A DNA stretch of 64,000 bases from Streptomyces sp. P9-A2 (lineage in GTDB: Bacteria; Actinomycetota; Actinomycetes; Streptomycetales; Streptomycetaceae), in assembly GCF_036634175.1 (NCBI RefSeq), contig NZ_JAZIFX010000001.1, positions 2,604,001-2,668,000 of the forward strand, given 5' to 3'. Shown piece by piece: positions 24,892 to 35,463 of this stretch. The notes under the pieces are model-generated. The model made no database searches. It saw only the letters and a program-made list of their open reading frames with translations, and was not told the DNA's origin. The translations under genes were made by a program, and so were the position numbers. Position 1 is the stretch's first letter. Each line of letters begins with the position of its first letter.

Positions 24892-24930
24892 ATGGCGCGC
24901 GGCACGAAGGAGCAGATACAAGCACGATGA
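24892..24930 (+). pseudogene. Remnant of a TetR-family regulator N-terminus
   Basis: A 12-codon ORF, MARGTKEQIQAR then stop, which looks like the first residues of many TetR/AcrR regulators (xTKEQIxxxALELF). The stop overlaps the start of the channel gene (ATGA). Together with the operator-like dyad upstream it may be what remains after a deletion. The alternative is a very short leader peptide coupling translation to the channel. Family assignment from 12 residues is weak. Confidence 0.35.
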
Positions 24931-25913
24931 ACGACCACCCTGCCCCCACGGGCGCCACGCCCCGGCCCCGGTCTCCGCGGCACGTCCTGGCGCAGCGAGC
25001 CCGCGCCCTCACCGAAGCCCGCTGGTTCGCTCTGTCCGTCCTCGCCCTGATCATCGCCAACGCGCTCCTGCTCGGAGCCGAGACCTACAGCGGACTCGCC
25101 CGCGACTGGCACCACGGGTTACGTCTCGCCGAGCACCTCTGCCTCGCCGCCTTCACCGTCGAGATAGCCGTGCGCGCCTGCGCCCACGCCGACCGCCCCC
25201 GCGACTTCTTCCGCGACCCCTGGAACCTCTTCGACCTGGCCGTCATCGCCTGCGCGTTCCTGCCCCTGGTCCGCGAGAACACCACCGTCCTGCGGCTCCT
25301 GCGCCTCGCCCGCGTCCTGCGCACCGCCCGCTTCCTGCCCCAACTGCGCATCGTCATCGTGGCGGTGGCCCGCAGCCTGCCCGGCACCATCAGCTTCCTG
25401 CTGGTGGGCACGCTCCTGCTGTACGTCTACGCCATGGTCGGCTGGGTCTTCTTCGGCGAGGCCGACCCGGCCCAGTACGGCTCCCTCGGCCGCGCCGCCC
25501 TCACCCTCTTCCTGCTGATGACCCTGGACGGCCTCGGGGACGCGGTCCACGCGGGTCTGGAGGTCTCCCGCTGGAGCATCCTCTACTACGCCTCCTACGT
25601 ACTGATCGCCTCGTTCGTCCTGGTCAACGTCCTCATAGGAGTCGTCATCAACTCCCTGGAGGAGGCCCGCGAACTGGAACGCGAGCAGTCCCCCGCCCCT
25701 GACGCCCCCTCGCCCCCTGCCCCGATCCGCACCACGATCCCGGCCCCGTTCCCGGCGCCACTTCCGACCCCGGATCCCGCCGTGGACCTGCGCACCCGCA
25801 TCGCCATCGCCAGAAGGGCCTTGGACGATCTGGAAGCCGTCCTCCCGCCCCTCCTCACCACCCAGCCACCCGAGCCGGCCCTCGCACCCGCACCCGACCC
25901 GGCGCGTCCGTAA
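24927..25913 (+). CDS. Voltage-gated-type ion channel (six-transmembrane, NaChBac-like)
   Basis: 328 residues. A hydrophilic Pro-rich N-terminus is followed by S1 (34-52), S2 (70-86), S3 (98-115), an S4 with regularly spaced arginines (LRLLRLARVLRTARFL, 122-137), S5 (150-178), a pore helix with filter TLDGLGD (199-205), and S6 (215-243, VLVNVLIGVVINSLEEA). The C-terminus is Pro-rich with a final helix (285-305), perhaps a tetramerising bundle. The family forms homotetrameric cation channels. The filter differs from the TLESWS of bacterial sodium channels, so selectivity is uncertain. Start ATG 24927 has GAAGGAG about 14 bases upstream. It converges on the radical SAM gene across a shared terminator. 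Confidence 0.85.
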   Translation: MNDHPAPTGATPRPRSPRHVLAQRARALTEARWFALSVLALIIANALLLGAETYSGLARDWHHGLRLAEHLCLAAFTVEIAVRACAHADRPRDFFRDPWNLFDLAVIACAFLPLVRENTTVLRLLRLARVLRTARFLPQLRIVIVAVARSLPGTISFLLVGTLLLYVYAMVGWVFFGEADPAQYGSLGRAALTLFLLMTLDGLGDAVHAGLEVSRWSILYYASYVLIASFVLVNVLIGVVINSLEEARELEREQSPAPDAPSPPAPIRTTIPAPFPAPLPTPDPAVDLRTRIAIARRALDDLEAVLPPLLTTQPPEPALAPAPDPARP

Positions 25914-25943
25914 CACCCCACCCCCGTCGCGGGCCGCGAACGC

Positions 25944-25981
25944 CGGTGGGCCCACTCCGATGTTCCGGAGTGGGCCCACCG
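25944..25981. terminator. Bidirectional terminator between the channel and TIGR03960 genes
   Basis: A perfect 16-bp stem CGGTGGGCCCACTCCG/CGGAGTGGGCCCACCG (25944-25959 with 25966-25981), 30 bases past the channel stop and 20 bases past the radical SAM stop on the other strand. Confidence 0.9.
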
Positions 25982-26000
25982 AACGGCTCGGGACGACGAC

Positions 26001-27965
<1,965 letters not shown>

Positions 27966-28090
27966 CTCGGGAACCTTTGTGCGGGGGCTGGGGACTCCCC
28001 GGCCGGAGACGGCTGGGGGCGGGGGTGACCATCCAGCCTAACCCGGCCGGGAAGGTCCCCCCGAACGCCGGCCGGAGGCGGTGGAAGGTG

Positions 28091-29746
28091 TCAGAAGTCG
28101 GTGCTGTCCCCGATGGATGTCCAGGTTTCCGGGAGCGCCGCCTCGGCGATCTCCGCGCGGCGTTCCTCGCGTCCGTAGAGCAGGCCGTGGGTGAAGGCGC
28201 TCTCCCCCGCCGCGTGGGCAACGGCGGACAGTTCGCGCAGGGTCCGGCGGGCCATGACGCTGTCCTGGTGGTCGCCGAGCAGGCCCTGGAGCGCCTTCAT
28301 GTCCGAGACCAGGTCCTTGGCGGGAGCCTTGAGGGCCGGGCCGGAGGCTTCGGCTGCGTAGCGGGTGCGCTTGGTCTTCTTGCGGGCCTCGTGCAGGGTG
28401 ACGTCGCGCTCGCGGCCGGGCGGGAGGTCCAGGGCCCGGGTGACGAGGCCGGACACCTTGCCGAGGTCCTTGCGCAGGGCCTTGGTGAGCGTTTTGGACG
28501 GCTTGGACGCGGCCTTCTTCCGCAGGGGCGGATCGGCCAGCAGGGCGTCGAGGGCTTCGAGCAGGGTGAGGTAGCGGCGGGAGTCGAGGACGGCGGTGAC
28601 CTTGCTGTGGGCTCCCCTGTGGCCGGTCTCGGCCCAGGTGGTCAGCCGGTCGCGGACGGGGCCGGAGACGAGGGCGTCGGGCAGTTCGTCCAGGGCCGAC
28701 AGCAGGCGCTCGGCGAGTACTTCCTGGTCGCGGTCCAGACCGAGTTCGGCGGCCAGCCACTTCAGGTCGACGCCGATCGGGTCGGTGATCTCCCGGTCCA
28801 GGACGGACCGGAAGGAGCGGAAGGTGCTGCGCAGGCGGCGGGTGGCGACCCGCATGCGGTGTACGGAGTCGGGTACGTCCTGGCGTACGGCGGGGTCGAG
28901 TTCGACGAGCGCGTCCCGCTGGGCGCGGACGTAGGCGAGGACGTGGTCGCCGGCGGTGACGGGTTTCCCGAGCGGGCGACTGCGGTGTTTCTGCTTCGGT
29001 GCCGCGACCGGGGCGACCGCGTCGACGGGGGCGGCTCCCTCGTAACGGCCGGCCGTCACGGCGCCCGTGGCCTTGGCCTTGCCTTTTGCCTCGCCCTTGC
29101 CTTTTGCCTTGTTCTTGTCTTTGCCCTGGGCCTGGGCCTTGCCCGTGGCCGGTGCGGTCTCGGTGAGGGCTCGCGCCAGTTTGGAGGGCGCCTTCGACGG
29201 GCGGACGCCTGCCTTGCGGAGCCGTTTGTCGACCTTGTCGAGGAAGGCGGGGTCGCCGCCGTCGGCGAGTTCGACCTCGATCTCGGTCCACCGGGCGGTG
29301 CCGCCCTCGCCTGTGAGGCGTTCGGCGTGCACGGCGTCGACGCTGACCTCGGCGAGGAGTCGGCCGGCCGCGTCGAGGAGATGGCGCAGGTCCCGGTCGG
29401 AGCGCAGCCGGACCACGGGGGTCAGTTCGGCGCCGCGGACACGGGAGCGGACGAGCCGGGCGAGGCTCTCCGGGACGGTGTCGGAGAGCGGGGCGTGGAT
29501 CTCGTCGCGTACTCCGGGGGCCACCGGGAACTTCAGGTGCCAGCCGGCGTCGGAGCCGCCGGTGCGCCTGCGGAGGGTGAGGGAGGCTGCGGCGAGGCGC
29601 TCGTCGACGGTGTCGTAGTAGACGGCGTCGAGGTGGGCCACGCCCCGGTCGATGACGGACCCGACACCGGGGAGGCCGGTCAGATCGGGGAGTCCACTGT
29701 CGCCGGACTCGTACTTTCGCTCGATTTCTCGTTTTGTGTCCGTCAT
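28091..29746 (-). CDS. CYTH and CHAD domain protein (polyphosphate-related)
   Basis: 551 residues. Residues 1-205 are a CYTH triphosphate-tunnel domain (EIERKY, the ExExK signature, at residues 7-12, then YYDTVDERLAAASLTLRRR and HLKFPV). A Lys/Ala/Gly-rich linker (residues 210-250) is followed by a CHAD domain with conserved His/Arg/Lys positions (SVHRMRVATRRLRSTFRSF, LHEARKKTKRTRYAAE, LQGLLGDHQDS). CYTH enzymes act on triphosphates or polyphosphate; CHAD binds polyphosphate granules. The substrate here is inferred. It lies downstream of rodA on the same strand, beyond a terminator. Confidence 0.92.
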   Translation of the reverse strand: MTDTKREIERKYESGDSGLPDLTGLPGVGSVIDRGVAHLDAVYYDTVDERLAAASLTLRRRTGGSDAGWHLKFPVAPGVRDEIHAPLSDTVPESLARLVRSRVRGAELTPVVRLRSDRDLRHLLDAAGRLLAEVSVDAVHAERLTGEGGTARWTEIEVELADGGDPAFLDKVDKRLRKAGVRPSKAPSKLARALTETAPATGKAQAQGKDKNKAKGKGEAKGKAKATGAVTAGRYEGAAPVDAVAPVAAPKQKHRSRPLGKPVTAGDHVLAYVRAQRDALVELDPAVRQDVPDSVHRMRVATRRLRSTFRSFRSVLDREITDPIGVDLKWLAAELGLDRDQEVLAERLLSALDELPDALVSGPVRDRLTTWAETGHRGAHSKVTAVLDSRRYLTLLEALDALLADPPLRKKAASKPSKTLTKALRKDLGKVSGLVTRALDLPPGRERDVTLHEARKKTKRTRYAAEASGPALKAPAKDLVSDMKALQGLLGDHQDSVMARRTLRELSAVAHAAGESAFTHGLLYGREERRAEIAEAALPETWTSIGDSTDF

Positions 29747-29781
29747 GACCCGAATCTACCCGTCGCCGGTGGTCTCACCGA

Positions 29782-29813
29782 CCGGTTTCCCCGGTCGGTG
29801 CCGGGGAAACCGG
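29782..29813 (-). terminator. Terminator after rodA
   Basis: A perfect 13-bp stem CCGGTTTCCCCGG/CCGGGGAAACCGG (29782-29794 with 29801-29813) ending two bases before the rodA stop codon on the complementary coordinate side; it closes the mreBCD-pbp2-rodA set. Confidence 0.75.
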
Positions 29814-29814
29814 G

Positions 29815-31056
29815 TCAGACGAGGAGGCCTGTGGACCGGGTCGGGGGTCGGGTCGTGGCGGACAGGGGGCGTTGCAGTCTGATCGACTGCAGGAGGCCCA
29901 CGGCCAGCCACACCGCGAACATCGACGACCCGCCGTAGGACACGAACGGCAGGGGCAGACCGGTGACCGGCATGATGCCGAGGGTCATGCCGATGTTCTC
30001 GAAGGACTGGAAGGCGAACCAGGCGACGATGCCGGCGGCGACGATGGTGCCGTACAGGTCGGTGGTGTCGCGGGCGATGCGGCAGGCGCGCCACAGGATG
30101 ATGCCGAGCAGGACGATGATGAGCCCGCCGCCCACGAAGCCGAGTTCCTCTCCGGCGACGGTGAAGACGAAGTCGGTCTGCTGCTCGGGCACGAACTGGC
30201 CGGTGGTCTGCGAGCCCTCGAAGAGTCCGGAGCCGGTGAGCCCGCCGGAACCGATGGCGATGCGGGCCTGGTTGGTGTTGTAGCCGACGCCGGCGGGGTC
30301 GAGTTCGGGGTTGGCGAAGGCGGCGAAGCGGTTGATCTGGTACTCGTCGAGCACCCCGAGTTGCCAGACGGTGATCGCGCCGATCGCGCCGGTGCCGATC
30401 AGGCCGAAGACCCACCGGTTGGAGGCCCCGGAGGCGAGCAGGATGCCGAGCACGATGACGACCATGACCATGACCGACCCGAGGTCGGGCATCAGCATCA
30501 CGATCAGCATGGGGACGGCGGCCAGTCCGAGTGCCTGCAGGACCGTGCGGTGGTCGGGGTAGGGCTTGTCGCCCGCGTCGACCCGGGCTGCGAGCAGCAT
30601 CGCCATGCCCAGGATGATCGTGAGCTTCACGAACTCGGAGGGCTGGATCGAGAAGCCGCCGCCGAGCTTGATCCAGGAGTGGGCGCCGTTGATGGTGGAG
30701 CCCAGCGGGGTGAGCACCAGGAGGATCAGCAGGACCGAGAAGCCGTAGAGGACCGGCACGGCGGTGCGCAGGGCGCGGTGGCCGAGCCAGAGCATGGCGA
30801 TCATCAGGGCCAGGCCGATGCCGGTGTTCAGCCAGTGTCGGAGCAGGAAGTAGTACGGGTCGCCCTGGTTGATGTCGGTGCGGTTGCGGGTCGCCGAGTA
30901 GACCAGGAGGGAGCCGAGCAGCGACAGCGCGATCGCGGCCAGCAGTATCGGCCAGTCGAGGCGCCTGGCCAGGGAGTCGCGGGCGAGGAGCCGTGTCCAG
31001 CCGGCCCGCTCGGGTCCGTATCCGGAGACGTGGAAGCTGTTGACTCCGCCGGTCAT
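29815..31056 (-). CDS. rodA: RodA/SEDS peptidoglycan glycosyltransferase (Sfr-like)
   Basis: 413 residues with about ten transmembrane segments. SEDS signatures are INGAHSWIKLGGGFSIQPSE, the catalytic-region LMPDLGSVMV, and the C-terminal PFVSYGGSSM. RodA polymerises lipid II into glycan strands with its partner class B PBP. Streptomyces carries several SEDS proteins; the one next to pbp2 and mreBCD acts in spore-wall formation in S. coelicolor. Its start overlaps the pbp2 stop by four bases (ATGA), so the two partners are translationally coupled. Confidence 0.95.
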   Translation of the reverse strand: MTGGVNSFHVSGYGPERAGWTRLLARDSLARRLDWPILLAAIALSLLGSLLVYSATRNRTDINQGDPYYFLLRHWLNTGIGLALMIAMLWLGHRALRTAVPVLYGFSVLLILLVLTPLGSTINGAHSWIKLGGGFSIQPSEFVKLTIILGMAMLLAARVDAGDKPYPDHRTVLQALGLAAVPMLIVMLMPDLGSVMVMVVIVLGILLASGASNRWVFGLIGTGAIGAITVWQLGVLDEYQINRFAAFANPELDPAGVGYNTNQARIAIGSGGLTGSGLFEGSQTTGQFVPEQQTDFVFTVAGEELGFVGGGLIIVLLGIILWRACRIARDTTDLYGTIVAAGIVAWFAFQSFENIGMTLGIMPVTGLPLPFVSYGGSSMFAVWLAVGLLQSIRLQRPLSATTRPPTRSTGLLV

Positions 31057-33446
31057 GCCGCCGCCCTCCGGCCTGCCGCGCGGCGCGCCCGGAGGATGCC
31101 GAGCCGACGCCCGTCGGCCGGCCGTCCGTCACCCTGGCGTCCGTCGCCCGTCCGTCCGCCGCCCGACGGTCGGTCACCCTGTCTGCCGCCGCCCCGCCGT
31201 GCGCCTCTCCGCCGTGCGTCGCGGCGGCGGGTGTCGCGGTTGGCGGGCGGGGGCGTGGTCGTGGTCGCGCCCTGCTCCTGTGCCTGGCCGTCACCGTCGT
31301 CGGGTGCCTGCTCGCTCTCCGCGGCGTCCCTCTGGTCCTTGGCCGGGTCCTTGGAGATCTTCGGGGAGACGATGGTGCCGTCCGTCCTGACCTTGGGCAG
31401 CGTCTTCTGCGGGGTGGGCAGCAGTGCCTTCTTCTTGTCGATGTCGCCTTCCGGGGAGACGCCGTACAGCGCGTTGTAGATGTTGCGCACGGCGGGGCCC
31501 GAGGCGCCGGAGCCGGTACCGCCCTGAGCGATCGTCATGACGACCGAGTATTCCTTGGTGTAGGTGGCGAACCAGGAAGTGGTCTGCTTTCCGTAGACCT
31601 CCGCGGTGCCGGTCTTGGCGTGCATCGGGATCTCGTCCTGCGGCCAGCCGCCGAACCGCCAGGCGGCCGTACCGCGGGTGGCGACTCCCTCGAGGGCTCC
31701 GTCTATTTCCGCGAGGGTCTTCTTGGTCACCGGCAGCTTGCTCTGCGCCTCGGGCTCGATCTCCGTGACCTGCTTGCCGTCGGGGCTGATGACGGCCTTG
31801 CCGACGGTGGGCCGGTGGAGCGTGCCGCCGTTGGCGAGGGCCGCGTAGACGGAGGCCATCTGGATGGGGGTGACGAGGGTGTCGCCCTGGCCGATGGAGT
31901 AGTTGACGGAGTCACCGGCGCGCAGGCGGTTGCCTTCGAGACAGTTCTCGTAGGCGATCTGCTCGACGTAGCTGCCGCCCTTCTTGCCGGACTTGCACCA
32001 GGCGTCCTTGTTGGCCTTCCAGTAGTCGCGCTTCCACTGGCGGTCGGGGACCCGGCCGGTGACCTCGTTGGGCAGGTCGATGCCGGTCAGCTCGCCGAGG
32101 CCGAACTGGTGGGAGGTCTTGTAGAACCAGTCCTCGGCGTTCTTCTTCGGCTTGTTGCCGCCGTCGCGCTTCCACTCCTCGTGGGCGAGGCGGTAGAAGA
32201 CGGTGTCGCAGGAGACCTCGAGCGCACGGCCGAGGCTGATGGCGCCGTGGCTCTGGGACTCGAAGTTCTTGAAGACCTGGCCGCCGATGGAGTACGAGCT
32301 GGAGCACTCGTAGGGCCCCTCGAAGGAGTGCCCGGCGTTGACCGCGGCGGCGGTCGGGATGACCTTGAAGATGGAGCCGGGTGCCGACAGACCCTGGATG
32401 GCGCGGTTCAGCAGCGGGTAGTTGGAGTCCTTGCCGGTGAGGTTCGCGTAGTCCTTGCCGGAGATGCCGCCGACCCAGGCGTTGGGGTCGTAGCTCGGGT
32501 TGGAGGCCATGGCGACGACCCGGCCGGTCTTGGCCTCCATGACGACGACGGCGCCCGAGTCGGCCTCGTAGAGGCGGTTGGTGTTGCGGTCCATCTCCTT
32601 GCGGGCGGCCTTCATCGCCTCGTTCAGCTCGTACTCGGCGATCCGCTGGACACGGGAGTCGATGCTGGTGACGAGGTTGGCGCCGGGTTCGGCGGGATCG
32701 GCCTGGGCCTCACCGATGACGCGGCCGAGGTTGTCGACCTCGTAGCGGGTGACGCCGGCCTTGCCGCGCAACTCCTTGTCGTACTCGCGCTCGAGGCCGG
32801 AGCGGCCGACCTGGTCGGAGCGCAGGTACGGCGATGCGGTGTCCTGCGCCTTCTGGAGTTCCTCGTCGGTGACGGGCGAGAGGTAGCCGAGGACCTGGGC
32901 GGTGTTGGCCTGCCCGGGGGCGGCGTAACGGCGTACGGCCTGGGGTTCGGCGGTGATGCCGGGGAAGTCCTCGGCGCGCTCGCGGATCTGCAGGGCCTGC
33001 TTGGCGGTGGCCTCGTCGGTGATGGGGATGGGCTGGTACGGCGAGCCGTTCCAGCAGGGCTGGGGGGTCTCGGCGTCGCACAGCCGGACCTTCTCGATGA
33101 CGTCCTTGGCGGGCATGCCGAGGACACCGGCGAGCTTGGTGAGGACCGCCTTGCCGTCGTCCCGCATCTTCATGAGGTCGGTGCGGGAGGCGGAGACGAC
33201 CAGCCGGGTCTCGTTGTCGGCGAGGGCCACTCCGCGGGCGTCCAGGATGGAGCCGCGGACCGCGGGCTGGACGACCTGCTGGACGTGGTTGCCGGAGGCC
33301 TTCTTGGCGTACTCGGCGCCCTCGCGGATCTGGAGGTACCACAGGCGCCCGCCGAGGGTGCCGAGGAGGGAGAGGACGAGGACCTGGATGACGACGAGCC
33401 GGATCTGGACCCGTGTGCTGCGCCCGGTCTCGGGAATGTTGGTCAC
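31053..33446 (-). CDS. mrdA: Penicillin-binding protein 2 (class B transpeptidase)
   Basis: 797 residues from GTG 33446 with GGGGGAG eight bases upstream. One transmembrane anchor (residues 15-37) is followed by a dimerisation domain, then the transpeptidase with SxxK in APGSIFKVIP, SxN-equivalent in NYSIGQGD and KTG in MHAKTGTAEV. It cross-links peptidoglycan outside the membrane. The last about 100 residues are not part of the fold; they are Pro/Gln-rich then strongly basic (RRRDARRRGARRGGGR, GDGRQGDGRPADGRR). Such a long Arg/Gly tail is unusual and may bind wall polymers. It is co-transcribed with rodA. Confidence 0.95.
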   Translation of the reverse strand: MTNIPETGRSTRVQIRLVVIQVLVLSLLGTLGGRLWYLQIREGAEYAKKASGNHVQQVVQPAVRGSILDARGVALADNETRLVVSASRTDLMKMRDDGKAVLTKLAGVLGMPAKDVIEKVRLCDAETPQPCWNGSPYQPIPITDEATAKQALQIRERAEDFPGITAEPQAVRRYAAPGQANTAQVLGYLSPVTDEELQKAQDTASPYLRSDQVGRSGLEREYDKELRGKAGVTRYEVDNLGRVIGEAQADPAEPGANLVTSIDSRVQRIAEYELNEAMKAARKEMDRNTNRLYEADSGAVVVMEAKTGRVVAMASNPSYDPNAWVGGISGKDYANLTGKDSNYPLLNRAIQGLSAPGSIFKVIPTAAAVNAGHSFEGPYECSSSYSIGGQVFKNFESQSHGAISLGRALEVSCDTVFYRLAHEEWKRDGGNKPKKNAEDWFYKTSHQFGLGELTGIDLPNEVTGRVPDRQWKRDYWKANKDAWCKSGKKGGSYVEQIAYENCLEGNRLRAGDSVNYSIGQGDTLVTPIQMASVYAALANGGTLHRPTVGKAVISPDGKQVTEIEPEAQSKLPVTKKTLAEIDGALEGVATRGTAAWRFGGWPQDEIPMHAKTGTAEVYGKQTTSWFATYTKEYSVVMTIAQGGTGSGASGPAVRNIYNALYGVSPEGDIDKKKALLPTPQKTLPKVRTDGTIVSPKISKDPAKDQRDAAESEQAPDDGDGQAQEQGATTTTPPPANRDTRRRDARRRGARRGGGRQGDRPSGGGRTGDGRQGDGRPADGRRLGILRARRAAGRRAAA

Positions 33447-33486
33447 GCGGCTTCTCCCCCCTCTCCATGCGCGTACGACGGCGCGT

Positions 33487-33561
33487 GTACGACTGATGCC
33501 TGTACGAGTGCTGCGTGTAGGACTGCTGCGTGTACGACTGATGCCTGTACGAGTGATGAAC
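33487..33561. repeat. 15-bp tandem repeat upstream of pbp2
   Basis: Five copies of a 15-mer with consensus GTACGASTGMTGCST (copies 1 and 4 identical) between mreD and pbp2. In one reverse frame it would encode SYRHQ/SYTQQ pentapeptides, but that frame leads out of pbp2, so I treat it as non-coding leader. Confidence 0.85.
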
Positions 33562-33621
33562 GGCGGGGCCGCCCGGCGGGGTTCCGCTGCCGTTCACCCT
33601 TTCCGGTGAAGTTCCGCGAGG

Positions 33622-34287
33622 TCACAGGCGCTTCACCCCTTTGATGCGGCCCGCGCGGGCCACCCGGGCCCGCGCCGCCTTCGCGCGAAGGCCCCGCTGG
33701 GCGCCGATGCGCAGCCCGGTACCGCCGGAGCTCCAGCCGGCGGCGAGGTCCGGGGACTTGGCGGAGCTGTTCTCGGCGAGCGGATCGTTCTCCGCGCGGC
33801 GGGCCAGGGCCATGACACCGGGGACGACGAACGGAGCGAGCAGCAGGTCGTACAGGGCGGCGCTGAAGAGCAGTCCGCCGAGGCCCACATGACGGGCGGC
33901 GGTGTCACCGACGAGGGCGCCGACGCCGGCGTAGAGCAGGGTGGCGCCGACCGCGGCGGCGACCACCACGGCCATGGGGCCGGTCGCCGATCTCACCTGG
34001 CCGGACTCGGGCTTGACCAGCCCGGCGAGGTAGCCGATGACGCACAGCACGAGGGCGTAGCGGCCGACGGCGTGGTCGGCGGGCGGTGCGAGGTCGGCGA
34101 GGAGCCCGGCGCCGAAGCCGATGAGGGAGCCGCCGACATGACCGTAGACCAGGGCGAGGCCGAGGACGGTGAGGAGGAGCAGGTCGGGAACGGCGCCCGG
34201 GAGGTGGAGACGGGCGAGGACGCTCACCTGGATCACCAGGGCGACGACGATCAGTGAGCTGGAGAGCAGGATCCGGTTGACGCGCAT
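33622..34287 (-). CDS. mreD: Rod-shape protein MreD
   Basis: 221 residues with about five transmembrane segments (LIVVALVIQVSVLARLHL at the start, LLLLTVLGLALVYG, GYLAGLVKP region). The membrane-embedded MreD links MreC to the PBP2/RodA synthase. The last 55 residues are basic and cytosolic (RARVARAGRIKGVKRL). It starts 13 bases after the mreC stop. Confidence 0.9.
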   Translation of the reverse strand: MRVNRILLSSSLIVVALVIQVSVLARLHLPGAVPDLLLLTVLGLALVYGHVGGSLIGFGAGLLADLAPPADHAVGRYALVLCVIGYLAGLVKPESGQVRSATGPMAVVVAAAVGATLLYAGVGALVGDTAARHVGLGGLLFSAALYDLLLAPFVVPGVMALARRAENDPLAENSSAKSPDLAAGWSSGGTGLRIGAQRGLRAKAARARVARAGRIKGVKRL

Positions 34288-34300
34288 GGGGTGACAGCTC

Positions 34301-35242
34301 CTACTGCTCTTGCTGGTACTGGCCGTCGGCAGGGGCGGACGGGGTGACGGTCACCGTGACGGTCGGGGTGGGTGTCGGCTTCGGCTTCTCGGGCAGCACC
34401 GTGTCGCGCGGGTCCTTCTTCGGGGCCTGGACGACGACGCCGACGATGTCGAGCTTGGTGAAGCTGACGAACGGCGTGACGTAGAGGGTGCGGGTGAGGT
34501 CACCGCCGGAGGGGTCGACGCGGGAGACGGTGCCGACGGGGACGCCGGGCACGAACGGTTTGTCGGCCTGGGAGCCGAAGGTGACCAGCCGGTCGCCCTT
34601 CTTGATCTCGGCCTTGCCGTTGAGGAGTTCGACGCGCAGGGGCCGGTCGCCCTGGCCGGAGGCGAAGCCGAGTTCGTCGCCGGCCTCCATGCGGGTGCCC
34701 ACGGTGAAGTCGGGGTCGTTGGCGAGCAGCACGGTGGCGGTGTGCGGGCCGACGGTGGTGACCCGGCCGACGAGTCCGTCGCTGTTGAGGACGGTCATGT
34801 CGCGTTCGATGCCGTCGTTGGCACCGAGGTCGATGGTGATGGTCCAGGAGAAGCCCTGGGCCGCTCCTATGGCGATGACCTGGGCGCCCTTGATGCCGTA
34901 CTGGCCCTGGCCGGCGACCTTCAGCATCTTGTCGAGTTGCTTGGTTCTGCTGCGGTTGCGGTCGTCGCTGCCGAGTTCGGCCTTGAGCGCGGTGTTCTCC
35001 CGCTCGAGTGCGGCGAGCCGGTCGTGCCGGTCGCCGGAGTCACGGACCGCGGCGACCGCGTTGCCGATCGGGTCGACCGCGCCGGACACTCCGTTCTCGA
35101 TCGGGCCGAAGACCGTGGCCGCGGCCTGCCGGGCACCGTCGACCGGTGAATCCTCTCCGCCGCGGATGTCCACCGTGATCAGTGCGAAAGCGGTGGTGAT
35201 CAGCAGCACCAGGAGCAGCCGGCTCTCTCGTGTGTCCCTCAC
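34301..35242 (-). CDS. mreC: Rod-shape protein MreC
   Basis: 313 residues. An N-terminal transmembrane helix (LLLVLLITTAFALITVD) is followed by a coiled coil with a heptad pattern (LAALERENTALKAELG, residues 75-95), then two beta-barrel domains (GLVGRVTTVGPHTATVLL, FASGQGDRPLRVELL). A Pro/Thr-rich C-terminal extension ends in SAPADGQYQQEQ. MreC is extracytoplasmic and binds PBP2. GTG start at 35242. It is separated from mreB by 220 bases. Confidence 0.93.
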   Translation of the reverse strand: MRDTRESRLLLVLLITTAFALITVDIRGGEDSPVDGARQAAATVFGPIENGVSGAVDPIGNAVAAVRDSGDRHDRLAALERENTALKAELGSDDRNRSRTKQLDKMLKVAGQGQYGIKGAQVIAIGAAQGFSWTITIDLGANDGIERDMTVLNSDGLVGRVTTVGPHTATVLLANDPDFTVGTRMEAGDELGFASGQGDRPLRVELLNGKAEIKKGDRLVTFGSQADKPFVPGVPVGTVSRVDPSGGDLTRTLYVTPFVSFTKLDIVGVVVQAPKKDPRDTVLPEKPKPTPTPTVTVTVTPSAPADGQYQQEQ

Positions 35243-35295
35243 GTGCGGCGGCCGTGCCTTCCTCGTCGAAACGGGTAGCGAGAACAGAAGACTTC

Positions 35296-35335
35296 AGGAG
35301 TTGCAAGGAGTCGTAAGGAGTCGTCAGGAGTCGTC
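35296..35335. repeat. 10-bp tandem repeat in the mreB-mreC gap
   Basis: Four copies of AGGAGTCGTC-type decamers (two perfect, two with one or two changes). On the reverse strand it lies between the mreB terminator and the mreC start. Confidence 0.85.
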
Positions 35336-35414
35336 AGAGACGGTCGGGAATGTTCGGGGGTCTTCGAGAACGGTCGGAAAGTACGGACGGAGCTCATGTC
35401 TCTATATCAACGAT

Positions 35415-35448
35415 CCGCCGTACGAGAGAAGATCGTCCCGTACGGCGG
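35415..35448 (-). terminator. Hairpin between mreB and mreC
   Basis: 10-bp perfect stem CCGCCGTACG/CGTACGGCGG with a 14-base loop, directly after the mreB stop. Likely attenuates read-through so that mreB can be expressed above mreCD. Confidence 0.6.
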
Positions 35449-35463
35449 AATCGAAGAGTTGTG

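Noticed and set aside
33443..33625. Small gene encoding SYRHQ/SYTQQ repeats between mreD and pbp2
   Set aside because: The frame comes from a tandem repeat, has no start with a ribosome-binding site and runs into the pbp2 coding region out of frame.
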